Source: Micromonospora coerulea (lineage in GTDB: Bacteria; Actinomycetota; Actinomycetes; Mycobacteriales; Micromonosporaceae). From it: a stretch of DNA of 60,059 bases. Location: NCBI RefSeq assembly GCF_016598485.1, contig NZ_JAEMUW010000029.1:1-60059 (forward strand), in the 5' to 3' direction. Below the pieces are notes generated by a model. That model had not been told where the DNA came from, did not search any database, and saw only the letters and a list, made by a program, of their open reading frames with translations. Below, in pieces: positions 17,664 to 25,906 of this stretch (the stretch's first letter is position 1; every line of letters starts with the position of its first letter). The position numbers and the translations under genes are program-made.

Positions 17664-17734
17664 GCGTTTCTCCTTGCAAACGGCAGGGATGAATGGGCGA
17701 GACAGGGGTCGACTGTCCGCATCGGTTGAGGCGA

Positions 17735-18466
17735 TCAGTGAGGGCGTGCGCGGTTGGCGCGTACGGCGAGGTCGCCGCGGTGGATGGCGGCGGCGAGGGT
17801 CTGCTCGGCGCGTCGGCGACGCATCCGGATCGTCGGCGCGGACACCTCAAGCTCGGCGGCGAGGTGATCGACGAGGGTTCCACCGAGGCGGGTGGCGCCG
17901 ATCAGTTCGGCCTGCTCGGCGGTGATGACGCCGGCGGTGACGGCGCGCGCCAGGACCAGGTCCGGGTGCCCGTAAGGGAAGCGTGGGGTGCGGGAGCCGA
18001 CCGGCAGATCGTGGGGGAGTTCCAGCGTGGTCTCCGTGCGGCGTGCGCCGTGGCCCGCACGCCACGCGGCCCAGCACAGGCGCAGCCACACGCGCGGTCC
18101 GCTGAGGTCGTCGCCGCGCAGGGCCTGCAGGAACCCGGTGACGACCTCGGAGCCGATGTCGTCGGCCTGCTTGGCGAAGCCGTGCGCCAGCCGGGAGGCG
18201 ATGCGGGTCAGGCCGGGCACGGCCACTCCGACAGCGCCGACCACCCACGCCGGGCCGTCCGCGCGGGCGTGGGCGGACAGGATCCGCCACACCGCGTCCG
18301 ACACACCGGTATCGACACCGCCGACCAGCAGGTCGCGGACGGTGTCGAGGCTCAGGCGACGCCGGGGCAGCCCCGGCACGTCACGGCCGTCGAGCTGCAA
18401 GGGGTCCGGACCGCGGACCAGCAGGGCGAAAGCCCGGTCAGCGGCGGCGATGGCGGAGATGGGCAC
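17735..18466 (-). CDS. sigma-region-4-like helix-turn-helix protein
   Basis: A 243-residue protein whose C-terminal 60 residues (ITAEQAELIGATRLGGTLVD, then HLAAELEVSAPTIRMRRRRA) match the helix-turn-helix of sigma factor region 4. The N-terminal two thirds carry no recognisable region 2 core. The GTG at 18466 is preferred because GAGGAG precedes it. The gene diverges from 18671, with two TGTCAGG-type operators between. It may be a dedicated regulator or a replication-associated DNA-binding protein of the element. Confidence 0.6.
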   Translation of the reverse strand: MPISAIAAADRAFALLVRGPDPLQLDGRDVPGLPRRRLSLDTVRDLLVGGVDTGVSDAVWRILSAHARADGPAWVVGAVGVAVPGLTRIASRLAHGFAKQADDIGSEVVTGFLQALRGDDLSGPRVWLRLCWAAWRAGHGARRTETTLELPHDLPVGSRTPRFPYGHPDLVLARAVTAGVITAEQAELIGATRLGGTLVDHLAAELEVSAPTIRMRRRRAEQTLAAAIHRGDLAVRANRARPH

Positions 18467-18533
18467 GGGCGCTCCTCGGCTCGGGCGGTTCGAGGCGTCC
18501 ATTGCAGTGCCGCCCGCTGACAGGACACGCCGC

Positions 18534-18592
18534 TGTCAGTTGCGGTCAGGCAGTGAGGTGTTCCGCCGCTGGCGCTGTCAGGCCCTGTCGGG
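18534..18592 (+). promoter_or_regulatory. two candidate TGTCAGG-type paired operators
   Basis: Pair one is TGTCAGT-TGC-GGTCAGG (18534-18550) and pair two is TGTCAGG-CCC-TGTCGGG (18576-18592). Both keep the 10-bp step. An inverted copy, CTGACAGG, lies at 18517-18524. The cluster sits in the 204-bp gap between divergent genes, so one regulator could control both directions. Confidence 0.5.
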
Positions 18593-18670
18593 CGGCCCCC
18601 GGGTTCGGCGGGCCTGACCGGCGGCGTCTGCCTGTTGGTCAGTACGCCACCGGTCCAGGGGCACACGCCC

Positions 18671-19180
18671 ATGACCGACCGCCGCCCGTCACCCTGTCCG
18701 ACCGGGCACCCGGTGCCCGTGCAACCGCCCGTGCCGATCACCGTGTGGAACCTGCCGACCGACACCGAGCTGGTGTCGGCTCCGCTGGCCCAGCGCCTGA
18801 TCGCCAACTTCACCCATCAACGCGACCTGATCCTCGACGGCACCACCAGCGCACACCTTCAGCGAGCCGCGCATTTGGCGGGCCGCCGGATCCGGCGCCG
18901 TCTCGCGAGCCACGAGCGGGCCGCGCTGATCGTCATGCAGTGGCCGCGGCCGTCCGCGGCCGGGTGGCTGCGCACGCACACTGATCGGCTGCGTCGCGCC
19001 GGTTGTCTTGTCGTCGCCCTCGCCAGCGGCGACGCCATGGTGCATCAGCGCGTCATCAGCGCCGCCCGGGCGGCGGGACTGACCTACGTGCAGCACCTCG
19101 TCGCTGTCGAAGCCCCCGCCACCGACCGGATGACGGTGCACGCCGACCTCCTGCTCTTCAACAGAAGGGTCGACGGGTAA
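18671..19180 (+). CDS. hypothetical protein with degenerate DNA-methylase-like front
   Basis: A 169-residue protein. Its opening (VPITVWNLPTDTELVSAPLA, then RLIANFTHQRDLILDGTTS) resembles the start of N4/N6-type DNA methylases, where a phrase like FTxPGDLVLDPFxGxGTT forms the SAM site; here the glycine-rich loop is missing. The rest (LRRAGCLVVALASGDAMVHQ, then AARAAGLTYVQHLVAVEAPA) looks like a Rossmann-type fold. It may be a SAM-independent relative or a decayed methylase. The ATG at 18671 has AGGGG upstream. Confidence 0.5.
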   Translation: MTDRRPSPCPTGHPVPVQPPVPITVWNLPTDTELVSAPLAQRLIANFTHQRDLILDGTTSAHLQRAAHLAGRRIRRRLASHERAALIVMQWPRPSAAGWLRTHTDRLRRAGCLVVALASGDAMVHQRVISAARAAGLTYVQHLVAVEAPATDRMTVHADLLLFNRRVDG

Positions 19181-19727
19181 ACCCCAGTCTGGAGTGCCAG
19201 CCCGCCCGCCTGATGCCCGCGGCCGCGCCGCCGCCCGTCTCCCGACGACGCTCATCCCACCTCGCCGCGCAGGCCAACACCGCCGGCGCGCGACCGCTTC
19301 TGTGAGACGTCGGGGTGAGCGCGGGCCTGTCAGGTCTAAGGGGGCCGCAGGGAGCCGCCTCCCGGTAGGCCCTGTCAGGTGCCGGTCGTAGCGTTCACGA
19401 CACATCGCATCCTTCCCCGACGCCCGCCGGCGCCCAGCCGCTTCTCAGGCCCACCCAGGTCGGCCCGTGACAGCAGACCGCCGCCCCAGCGTCCGCATCT
19501 CCCAGGCGCAGCCCCCGGCTCGTGACGTCGCCGCACGTGAACGTCCGACGAGCCAGCCCGGCACTGGTGGTCATCACCACTGCCCGCCGCCGTCACCGCT
19601 GACGACATCCACACCAGCTGCACGCCGTGCGGGCGCATCCGCCCGCCCTCGGCGCTGCCTGCCCCTCATCCCCAGCTGCCCGCCGCAATCCCGCGACGTG
19701 TCCGAACCCACCAGAAAGGAGCCCCAC
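19181..19727. other. leader region of the DUF932 gene
   Basis: No credible gene is seen. Single TGTCAGG elements lie at 19328-19334 and 19373-19379; the latter is followed at the 10-bp step by a degenerate CGGTCGT. This long leader probably contains the promoter of the rightward DUF932-GGDEF group. Pyrimidine-rich, C-dominated sequence from about 19480 to 19720 precedes the strong ribosome site AAAGGAG. Confidence 0.4.
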
Positions 19728-20699
19728 GTGGCCCACGAAATCGAGCAGTTCGACGACGGCACCTCCGCCTTCTTCACCGCCCGCCAGGACGCCTGGCATC
19801 GGCTTGGCACCACCACCACAAGCTGCCTCACCGCCGCCGACGTCATGACCGTCGCCTACCTCGGCGGTTGGGACGTCCGCAAAGAGCCGCTGCGCACCCT
19901 CGACTCCGGCATCGCCGTACCCGGGCGCTTCGCCACCACCCGCCGGCACCCCAAGACCGGCCAGCGGGAAGTCCTTGGCACCGTCGGCAACACCTACAAG
20001 GTCGTGCAGAACGAACAGGCCTGCGACCTGCTCAACATGATCGTCGACGCCACCGGCGCCCACTTCGAAACCGCCGGCAGCCTCCGCGGCGGCCGTGAAG
20101 TCTTCGTCACCATGAAACTGCCCGAGACCCTGCGCATCGCCGGCATCGACCAGCTCGACCTCTACCTGGCCCTGTGCACCTCCCACGACGCGTCCCGGCT
20201 CGGGCGCATCCTCGTCACCCCGGTGCGCATCGTCTGCGCCAACACCCAACGCGCCGCCTTCGCCAACAACACCGGCGACTACACGTTCCGCCACAGCGGC
20301 GACGTGATCGGCAAACTCGCCGCCGTCCGCGACGCCCTGCGCCTGGTCCCGGTCTACCTCGACCAATTTCAGACCGCCGCCGAGAACATGATCGAAAGGC
20401 AGCTCGACTGGGAGCAGCTGCACTGCATCGCCGAACACCTGTGGCCCCTCACCGACGACGACCGCGAATCGGGCTACCTGAAGAAAATGGCCCGCGAGCG
20501 GAGCCTGCGGCACCTCTTCGATGAAGCCGACACGCAAGCAACCATCCGCGGCACCGCCTGGGCCGGCTACCAGGCCATCACCGAGTGGCTCGACCACGAG
20601 CAACCCGCCCAAAGCGCCCACCACCGCGCCCACAAGGTCCTCTCCGACGGCACCGCCGCGGCGATCAAACAGCGCGCCTTCGCGCTCCTGTCCGCCTGA
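19728..20699 (+). CDS. DUF932 domain-containing protein
   Basis: The 323-residue protein has the DUF932 (phage/plasmid-related) pattern: AFFTARQDAWHRLGT at the front, then VQNEQACDLLNMIVDATGAH, then GGREVFVTMKLPETL, then TPVRIVCANTQRAAF, the family signature. Such proteins are frequent on plasmids, phages and integrative elements, and their role is unclear (the name recalls a link to recombination functions). The GTG at 19728 follows AAAGGAGCCCCAC, an excellent ribosome site. A strong hairpin terminator follows 16 bp after the stop. Confidence 0.88.
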   Translation: MAHEIEQFDDGTSAFFTARQDAWHRLGTTTTSCLTAADVMTVAYLGGWDVRKEPLRTLDSGIAVPGRFATTRRHPKTGQREVLGTVGNTYKVVQNEQACDLLNMIVDATGAHFETAGSLRGGREVFVTMKLPETLRIAGIDQLDLYLALCTSHDASRLGRILVTPVRIVCANTQRAAFANNTGDYTFRHSGDVIGKLAAVRDALRLVPVYLDQFQTAAENMIERQLDWEQLHCIAEHLWPLTDDDRESGYLKKMARERSLRHLFDEADTQATIRGTAWAGYQAITEWLDHEQPAQSAHHRAHKVLSDGTAAAIKQRAFALLSA

Positions 20700-20714
20700 A
20701 CAGCCACCCACAAA

Positions 20715-20746
20715 GGGGCGAGCCGGTTTCCGGCTCGCCCCTTTTT
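20715..20746 (+). terminator. rho-independent terminator after DUF932 gene
   Basis: A perfect 12-bp stem (GGGGCGAGCCGG with CCGGCTCGCCCC) with a TTT loop is followed by TTTTT. It sits between the DUF932 stop and the next start at 20766, so the next genes depend on readthrough or their own promoter. Confidence 0.9.
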
Positions 20747-20765
20747 GCTACCGGAAGGAACCACC

Positions 20766-21248
20766 GTGACCGAACACCACCCGGACCTGCCCGCGGAGAT
20801 CGCCTCCGCGCCACCTCCCGTACTCACCCTCGACGGTCACACCGCCGTCATCGGCGACGTCCGCTTCATCTGGCGCGACCACTGCAGCTACTGCCGCGAC
20901 CAGTTCACCATGGCCACCGACGGCGGCCGGATCACCGCCGGCATCGCCGTCGACGCGCGGCGAGGACCGCATTGGTACCAGCGGTGGCAGCCCGCCGGGA
21001 CCCCCGAGCCGCCGCCGCACTGCCCCAACCCCCGCTGCCGCCGCCCCGCCCCCTACGCCGCCAACCCGCGCAGCCACATCGCCCGACACGTCGACACCGA
21101 AACGATGACCTACCGGTACGGCGACCCGTCGCCCGTCTACAGCAGTCAGCAGTTGCTGGGCCAGGTGTGGGACCTCATCCGCGCCACCTACCCGGACCTC
21201 GCCGCCCAAGCCGACATCGCCGACCGGCGCCGCCCCGGCATCCGCTGA
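20766..21248 (+). CDS. hypothetical protein with Cys-pair motifs
   Basis: A 160-residue protein with one CxxC motif (IWRDHCSYCRDQFTMA) and a second Cys cluster (PHCPNPRCRRPAPYAANPRS), which together could bind zinc. The C-terminal segment (SSQQLLGQVWDLIRATYPDL) is helical. The GTG at 20766 follows GGAAGGA. Function unknown. A hairpin follows the stop and separates it from the diguanylate cyclase gene. Similar small proteins accompany DUF932 genes on actinobacterial elements, as far as I recall. Confidence 0.6.
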   Translation: MTEHHPDLPAEIASAPPPVLTLDGHTAVIGDVRFIWRDHCSYCRDQFTMATDGGRITAGIAVDARRGPHWYQRWQPAGTPEPPPHCPNPRCRRPAPYAANPRSHIARHVDTETMTYRYGDPSPVYSSQQLLGQVWDLIRATYPDLAAQADIADRRRPGIR

Positions 21249-21280
21249 CCGCGCCGTCACCGCACCCCGCGACCCGCACC

Positions 21281-21301
21281 GGCCCGCCCTCGTGGCGGGC
21301 C
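21281..21301 (+). terminator. hairpin between zinc protein and GGDEF gene
   Basis: An 8-bp GC stem (GGCCCGCC with GGCGGGCC) around a CTCGT loop is followed by GCTTCTCGT. The T-tract is weak, so it may be an attenuator or partial terminator. Confidence 0.5.
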
Positions 21302-21376
21302 GCTTCTCGTATCCCCCGGGCCCGCGACGCCAGCCCACCAGCACGCGTCCCGGGCTCTTCCACAGAAGGGAACACA

Positions 21377-22066
21377 GTGTCCACGATCGCCATAGCCGGC
21401 CTGACCGCCGCTCTCGGCTTCCTACTCGGAGCAGCGACCACGCTGCGCCGGCTGCGCCGCGACCTCGCCGCCGCCATCCACCACGCCCACCACGACCCGC
21501 TCACCGGACTGCCCAACCGCACCTTCGCCACGGAACTGTTCACCCGGTTCGCCGAGGCCGGGCGCAGCCTGACCGTGACCCTGATCGACCTCAACGACTT
21601 CAAAGCCGTCAACGACACCTACGGCCACGACGCCGGCGACGCCCTGCTCGTCACTGTCGCCGACCGCCTGTCCCACACCGCCGCGCAACACGGCGGCGTC
21701 GCCGCCCGCCTCGCCGGCGACGAATTCCTGCTGCTCCTGCCCGCCGACGACCGCGACCACCTCCACCCGCCCGCCGCCGCCCTCGTCGCCCTCACACCCC
21801 CGGTCACCGTCACCGGCGCCGACGGCACCCGCGCCACCCTCACGCCGCACGCCAGCGCCGGCCTCACCTACTTCAACGGCCTCGACGGCACCCTCGCCTG
21901 CCACCTGCGTCAGGCCGACATCGCCCTCTACCACGCCAAGCAGCGCCGCGACCACATCGCCAACTACCACCCAGGAATGCAGATGCCCCCGCCGGCACAG
22001 CGTCGCCGACGGCTACGCGACCACACGACCCACCGGACGGTGACCCGACGGCAGGTGCAGTCGTGA
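21377..22066 (+). CDS. diguanylate cyclase (GGDEF domain)
   Basis: The 229-residue protein has one N-terminal membrane segment (STIAIAGLTAALGFLLGAAT) and a single GGDEF domain: HDPLTGLPNR, then VTLIDLNDFKAVNDTYGHDA, then the active-site loop ARLAGDEFLLLLP near residue 115. It would make cyclic di-GMP from two GTP at the membrane. No RxxD inhibitory site is visible five residues before the loop, so product inhibition may be absent. The domain's last third (SAGLTYFNGLDGTLACHLRQ, then ADIALYHAKQRRDHI) is intact. The GTG at 21377 follows AGAAGGGA. It overlaps the next gene by 4 bp. Confidence 0.9.
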   Translation: MSTIAIAGLTAALGFLLGAATTLRRLRRDLAAAIHHAHHDPLTGLPNRTFATELFTRFAEAGRSLTVTLIDLNDFKAVNDTYGHDAGDALLVTVADRLSHTAAQHGGVAARLAGDEFLLLLPADDRDHLHPPAAALVALTPPVTVTGADGTRATLTPHASAGLTYFNGLDGTLACHLRQADIALYHAKQRRDHIANYHPGMQMPPPAQRRRRLRDHTTHRTVTRRQVQS

Positions 22067-23328
22067 ACCCCACCGCCTGCCGGATCTGCCGGCAACTGCT
22101 CAACCGGTACACCGACCTGGCCACGGGGGAGTGGGCATGGCGGCACCCCGCCGCCGCCGGCCGACCCGACCACGACCCGCAGCCCGTCCCCGCCGACACC
22201 GTCGCCGCCGAATACCGCTGCGACTTCTGCTCAGACCCGAAAGTCATCTACGTCCACCGCACCCGCAACGTCGACGCCCACTTCATCGCCGACGACCACC
22301 ACCAGGTACACCGCTACGGCACCAACTGGGCCGCGTGCATCACCTGCTCGATGCTCGTCGAGGCCCGCGACGCCGAGGGTCTCACCAGCCGCGCCCAAAC
22401 CGCCATCGGCGCCAACCTCACCGGCGACGCCCGGCATGCTCTACGCCAACTGCAAGCCACCATCGTCGACAGCCTGCAGGCCGGCCGAACCCTCACCGCC
22501 GTAGGGCAGTGGCAGCCGACGCCCGTCGCCGCGACGCTGCTGCCGAGAGTCCGCGACCGGCTCTCCGCCCTGCTCCGCGGGCCGGACCAGATCGACCTGC
22601 TCCCGGCCGAGCTGCGACAGGCCGTCGCCCAAGGGTTGGACGGCGCCCGCCTCTACTGGGTCGACCCCGAATTCACCGGCTTGACCCGCCACGCCACATC
22701 AGCATTGCCCGAAACCCCATTCCAGTCCACCGACCTGCCCGCACCCCACGGGCTGCTCGCCTGGGCGCTGCCACTGGCAACCCTGGCCGCCGTCAGCTGG
22801 ACCAGTACAACCGACGGTCTGCTCGCCGTCGGATACCGCGCCGTCGGCGCCGGCCTGCAAGGACCGGACCTGCAACGCCTCCGCGAACACGTGGGCTGGC
22901 TCGTACCCACCTGGTGCAGACAGATCCCCGACGGATCGCTCGTCGCACCCACCAATCCCGCCCGACCGCTCAGCGCGACGCTCCTACTCGTCGCCCAGCA
23001 ATTGGCCCAGACCTCCCACGCTCCCGTCGACGATCGCATCCGCAAGGCCTACCGCCGGCAGTGCCGGGAAGAGCCCGAGGTGCGCCTGGTCCAGATCCGG
23101 GGCAGCCGGGGGACACCGTGCTCCGACGGAAACGGCGGGCAACCCACCGGCGACGGCGTCAGCCGGGAGTACCGGTGGTGGGTGCGCGGACACTGGCGCC
23201 GGCAACCTTACGGGCCAGGTCGGAGCCAGCACCGACTGATCTACATCAACCCTCAACTGCGCGGTCCGCAGGACAAACCGATCAAGGCCACCACCACCGT
23301 GCGGGTCATTGGGCACCGCCACGGTTAG
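22063..23328 (+). CDS. zinc-ribbon protein with mobile-element C-terminal domain
   Basis: A 421-residue protein, translationally coupled (GTGA overlap) to the GGDEF gene. Cys pairs occur at NPTACRICRQLLNRY, YRCDFCSDPKVIYV and WAACITCSMLVEAR, suggesting zinc ribbons in the first 100 residues. The middle is helical. The C-terminus (REYRWWVRGHWRRQPYGPGR, then HRLIYINPQLRGPQDKPI) is a module I recall from actinobacterial phage and plasmid proteins of unknown function. The gene ends 75 bp before the tRNA-like att core and is the last gene of the element on this side. Confidence 0.65.
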   Translation: MNPTACRICRQLLNRYTDLATGEWAWRHPAAAGRPDHDPQPVPADTVAAEYRCDFCSDPKVIYVHRTRNVDAHFIADDHHQVHRYGTNWAACITCSMLVEARDAEGLTSRAQTAIGANLTGDARHALRQLQATIVDSLQAGRTLTAVGQWQPTPVAATLLPRVRDRLSALLRGPDQIDLLPAELRQAVAQGLDGARLYWVDPEFTGLTRHATSALPETPFQSTDLPAPHGLLAWALPLATLAAVSWTSTTDGLLAVGYRAVGAGLQGPDLQRLREHVGWLVPTWCRQIPDGSLVAPTNPARPLSATLLLVAQQLAQTSHAPVDDRIRKAYRRQCREEPEVRLVQIRGSRGTPCSDGNGGQPTGDGVSREYRWWVRGHWRRQPYGPGRSQHRLIYINPQLRGPQDKPIKATTTVRVIGHRHG

Positions 23329-23402
23329 CGGCCTGGGCGGTGGCAGCTCCTCAACGCCACCGCCCAGCATCGGTGGAGCACCCAGCAGCCGTGCGTGGCG
23401 CC

Positions 23403-23445
23403 CTCTTGATCCGCGGGTTGGGGGTTCAAGTCCCCCCTCGGACAC
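23403..23445 (+). other. tRNA 3'-half remnant, probable att core (likely tRNA-Lys CTT)
   Basis: The sequence folds as the 3' half of a tRNA: anticodon loop CTCTTGA with CTT anticodon, stem TCCGC, variable loop GGGTT, T-arm GGGGG-TTCAAGT-CCCCC, acceptor strand CTCGGAC and discriminator A. The preceding bases do not pair as the 5' half would, so no full tRNA gene exists here. A tRNA 3' end without its 5' half is the usual mark of an integrated element's distal att site. The core reads rightward, which places the element to its left, in agreement with the conjugation genes. Confidence 0.7.
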
Positions 23446-23529
23446 GATCTTGAGAACCACGGTAACAGGCCGCTGAGCTGGGCGAATCCAGCAAGGCGGC
23501 CTTCGTCGTTTCCGGGGCGCACCCCGCGC

Positions 23530-23560
23530 CGGGAACATCTCGGGAACATGGGTTCCCGGG
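23530..23560 (+). repeat. direct and inverted GGGAAC repeats near integrase
   Basis: CGGGAACAT occurs at 23530-23538 and 23541-23549, and the second copy forms an inverted pair with GTTCCCG just after it. The repeats lie between the att core and the integrase gene and could be arm-type recombinase or excisionase sites, or an operator of the integrase. Confidence 0.4.
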
Positions 23561-23700
23561 TGATCGTCAGCAGCGGGATCGAGCTCGGCATTGCGCCGGG
23601 TTGACCGCGACGGCTACCGTCCCACCGTTCCGCATATAGGTGTTACGGACGGCGGGCCCGGGACGACGGCCAGGCCGCCTGTTCGCGTGGAGGACAGCGA

Positions 23701-24168
23701 ATGGCGACCATCGAGAAGAGGCCATACCAGAGCGGCAAGGAGATCCGCTGGCGGGTGAAGTGGCGGACTGGCGGCAGTGGCCCGTGGGACGGCCGGCAGT
23801 TCGAGCGGAACAGCGACGCGAAACGCTTCAAGGCGCTCGTGGAGGCCAACGGGCAAACGACGCCGCCGCCAGAGCAACTGATCGAGCACGGATTCGGCCA
23901 CTTGGTGCCCGCCGGCGTGGCCGCCCCGGCGCCGGAGCCCGCTGAGCAGGTGCTGACGTTCCGCGAGTACGCCGAGGAGTGGCTGGGCCAGCTGGTGAAG
24001 CCGCACCCGGAGACGGTGCGCAAGTACCGGGAGCGGCTGGAGAAGCACGTCTTCCCGCGGCTGGGCGACCGGCCGATCGCCGAGATCACCCGGCGGAAGA
24101 TGCGCGAGTGGCAGCAGGGCCTGCGCGACGGCGGGCTGTCGGCGAAGACGACTATCCCGAGCCGGTGA
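23701..24168 (+). pseudogene. tyrosine recombinase/integrase, truncated to N-terminal part
   Basis: The first 150 residues are a phage-type tyrosine integrase: arm-binding domain (MATIEKRPYQSGKEIRWRVK) and SAM-like core-binding domain (LTFREYAEEWLGQLVKPHPE, then ERLEKHVFPRLGDRPIAEIT and LRDGGLSAKTT). After about 24155 the sequence changes to an unrelated kelch protein and the frame soon stops. The catalytic domain with its Arg, His and Tyr residues is gone, so it cannot recombine DNA. The ATG at 23701 follows GGAGGACAGCG. A deletion joining integrase and chromosome is the simplest explanation. Confidence 0.85.
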
Positions 24169-25031
24169 GCTGGGAGGCGTGTGGCGCGATCTCCGGCGCG
24201 CTTTACTGCGCCGGCGGCGAGTCCACCTCCGGCGGCGCGACGCGCCACACGTACGTCTACGACCCGCATGCCGACTCGTGGTCGCGGGCGGCCGATCTGC
24301 CGATCGACCTGTGGGGGTCCGGATACACCACGGCTGCGGGCCGGTTGCTGGTCTCCGGTGGTGTCACGGAGCAGAACTCGGTGATCACCAACCAGGGTTT
24401 CGGCTTCGACCCGGTCAGCGATACCTGGACGCCCATCCCGAACTCGAACAACACGCTCTACCGCAGTGGTAGCGCGTGCGGGTTCTACAAGATCGGTGGT
24501 AACACGGGTGGCGAGGACGCCCAGAACCTGGGCAGCTCCGAGGTGTTGCCGGGCATGGTCGACTGCGGCGAGACGAGCCACGTGAGCTGGCTCGCGGTGA
24601 ACCCGACGACGCTCACGCTCGCACCGGGTGCCAGCGCCAGGGTCACCGTGACCGTTGACGCGAATGTTCCGGACATCACGCAGCCCGGGACGTACACGGC
24701 GGCTGCCGTGATCGGGACGGATACGCCCTACGGGGTGCCGACCGTCCCCGTGTCGATGACGGTGAACCCGCCGAAGACCTGGGGAAAGATCACCGGCACG
24801 GTCGCCGGGCCGTCGGGCCCGATGCCTGGCGCAACGGTCCAAATCAACACGTCGACCGCGCACTACACGTTCAGGACCGATGCGAGCGGCCATTACCAAC
24901 TGTGGCTTGACGTCCGCAACAGCCCGTTGCAGGTGATCTGCGCGAACAACGGCTATCAGCCACAGACGGCGACTGTAAAGATCAAAAAGGGAGAGCCGAC
25001 GACGCTGAACTCCGACTTGCAGAAGGTCTAG
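24156..25031 (+). pseudogene. C-terminal part of secreted kelch/CarboxypepD-repeat protein (likely S8 peptidase tail)
   Basis: The frame opens within the integrase remnant but becomes protein-like at about 24156 (VSWEACGAISGALYCAGGES). Kelch-type repeats follow (YVYDPHADSWSRAADLPIDL; FGFDPVSDTWTPIPNSN), then a beta-sandwich segment (LTLAPGASARVTVTVDANVP) and a carboxypeptidase regulatory-like domain (GTVAGPSGPMPGATVQINTS). This order matches the tails of large secreted subtilisin-like proteins in Micromonospora, as I remember them. The front with signal peptide and catalytic domain is missing. Without its own start and in a different frame from the integrase, it is unlikely to be expressed. 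Confidence 0.75.
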
Positions 25032-25048
25032 TACCGGCCGACCGAGAA

Positions 25049-25080
25049 GGCCCGGGTGGTGTCACCGCCCGGGCCCTTTC
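25049..25080 (+). terminator. hairpin terminator after kelch remnant
   Basis: GGCCCGGG pairs with CCCGGGCC, extended by a wobble-containing inner stem, and is followed by CTTTCTC. It lies 18 bp after the stop and was probably the terminator of the original full-length secreted protein gene. Confidence 0.75.
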
Positions 25081-25466
25081 TCGCGCCGCCCCATCGCGCC
25101 CCATTCAGACCCGGACCCACCGGTAGGGAAAGCAACGGCGCGTCGCGTGATGACCGGATGCCGCAGGAAGTTCTGACGAAGGGCAGAGGGGCCGATCCGT
25201 CCCCTGACTCTCAGCGGGCAGCGGCACCAGCAATCGGCTGATGCGGTCAGATGGGCGCGAGTTGTAGTTCGCCATGAACGACGATCATGGATTCGTAGCC
25301 GGCGTCTCCCCTCCGACACGAACCCCCCAGCTGCGGGCGCTGATCACCGACTCCGAGGGCTCGTCGGTCAAGGGCGGCGGCCGGGCAGGGGCGTGCCTAT
25401 CCGGTGATCAGTTTGTGTAGGTCTCGAGCAAGGCCGACCTGGCGCGGAAATCGGCAAGGCACGCCC

Positions 25467-25625
25467 GTGCTGACTGTCGTTGCCGAGGACGGCAGCGAGC
25501 GCGACGGCGTCTCGCTGCTCGATCAGATCGTCCACCAGGGATCGCGGCGGATGCTGGCCGCCGCGCTGAAGGCCGAGGTCGACGCGCATCTGGCCGACCT
25601 GGCGCACGAGCTTGACGATCGGCCA
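25467..25625 (+). mobile_element. IS256-family transposase N-terminal scrap
   Basis: About 53 codons read VAEDGSERDGVSLLDQIVHQ, then GSRRMLAAALKAEVDAHLAD, the start of an IS256-type transposase. The reading frame loses similarity after HELDDRP, and the catalytic domain is absent. The rest of 25081-25906 holds no gene that I can support, apart from short ACCCGGCTTTC repeats. Confidence 0.75.
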
Positions 25626-25712
25626 GTTGCTGTTGAGCCGTGCCTCCGACGTCGACGATGTCAGCTCAACTCGTGCGGGTGCGCCCTGGGCGTCGGGATC
25701 GCCGCCGGGCTC

Positions 25713-25782
25713 ACCCGGCTTTCATACGCGGGCCTCGTAGCCGGGCCCAAACCCGGCTTTCGACGCCCCGAACCCGGCTTTC
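25713..25782 (+). repeat. three copies of ACCCGGCTTTC
   Basis: Identical 11-mers start at 25713, 25751 and 25772 (steps 38 and 21 bp), upstream of the HupE gene. Their role is unknown. They could be regulator sites or by-products of local duplication at the IS256 scrap. Confidence 0.4.
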
Positions 25783-25906
25783 GGCCGGTGGGTGACCGGC
25801 TGCGGAAGGTTCGGTGAATTGGGCCGTCTCGGGTTGCCGGGTGTGGAGCGAGCACTGCAGGGTTCGGGGAACCATCGCCGTTCCCCCACGACGGAAGTGC
25901 TTGCCC

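Noticed and set aside
21292..23328. Rightward 678-codon frame that would fuse the GGDEF region to the next gene
   Set aside because: Over the GGDEF stretch this frame is Arg/Pro-rich. The cyclase motifs are in another frame, and the downstream protein starts at the GTGA overlap.
22984..23538. Leftward open frame ending in the phrase GGLEPPTRG
   Set aside because: This phrase is the well-known reverse translation of a tRNA T-arm. Here it arises from the tRNA 3' half at 23403-23445, not from a protein.
25404..25817. 137-codon gene covering the IS256 scrap
   Set aside because: Only 25467-25625 has transposase similarity. The remaining codons are noise and the catalytic domain is absent.
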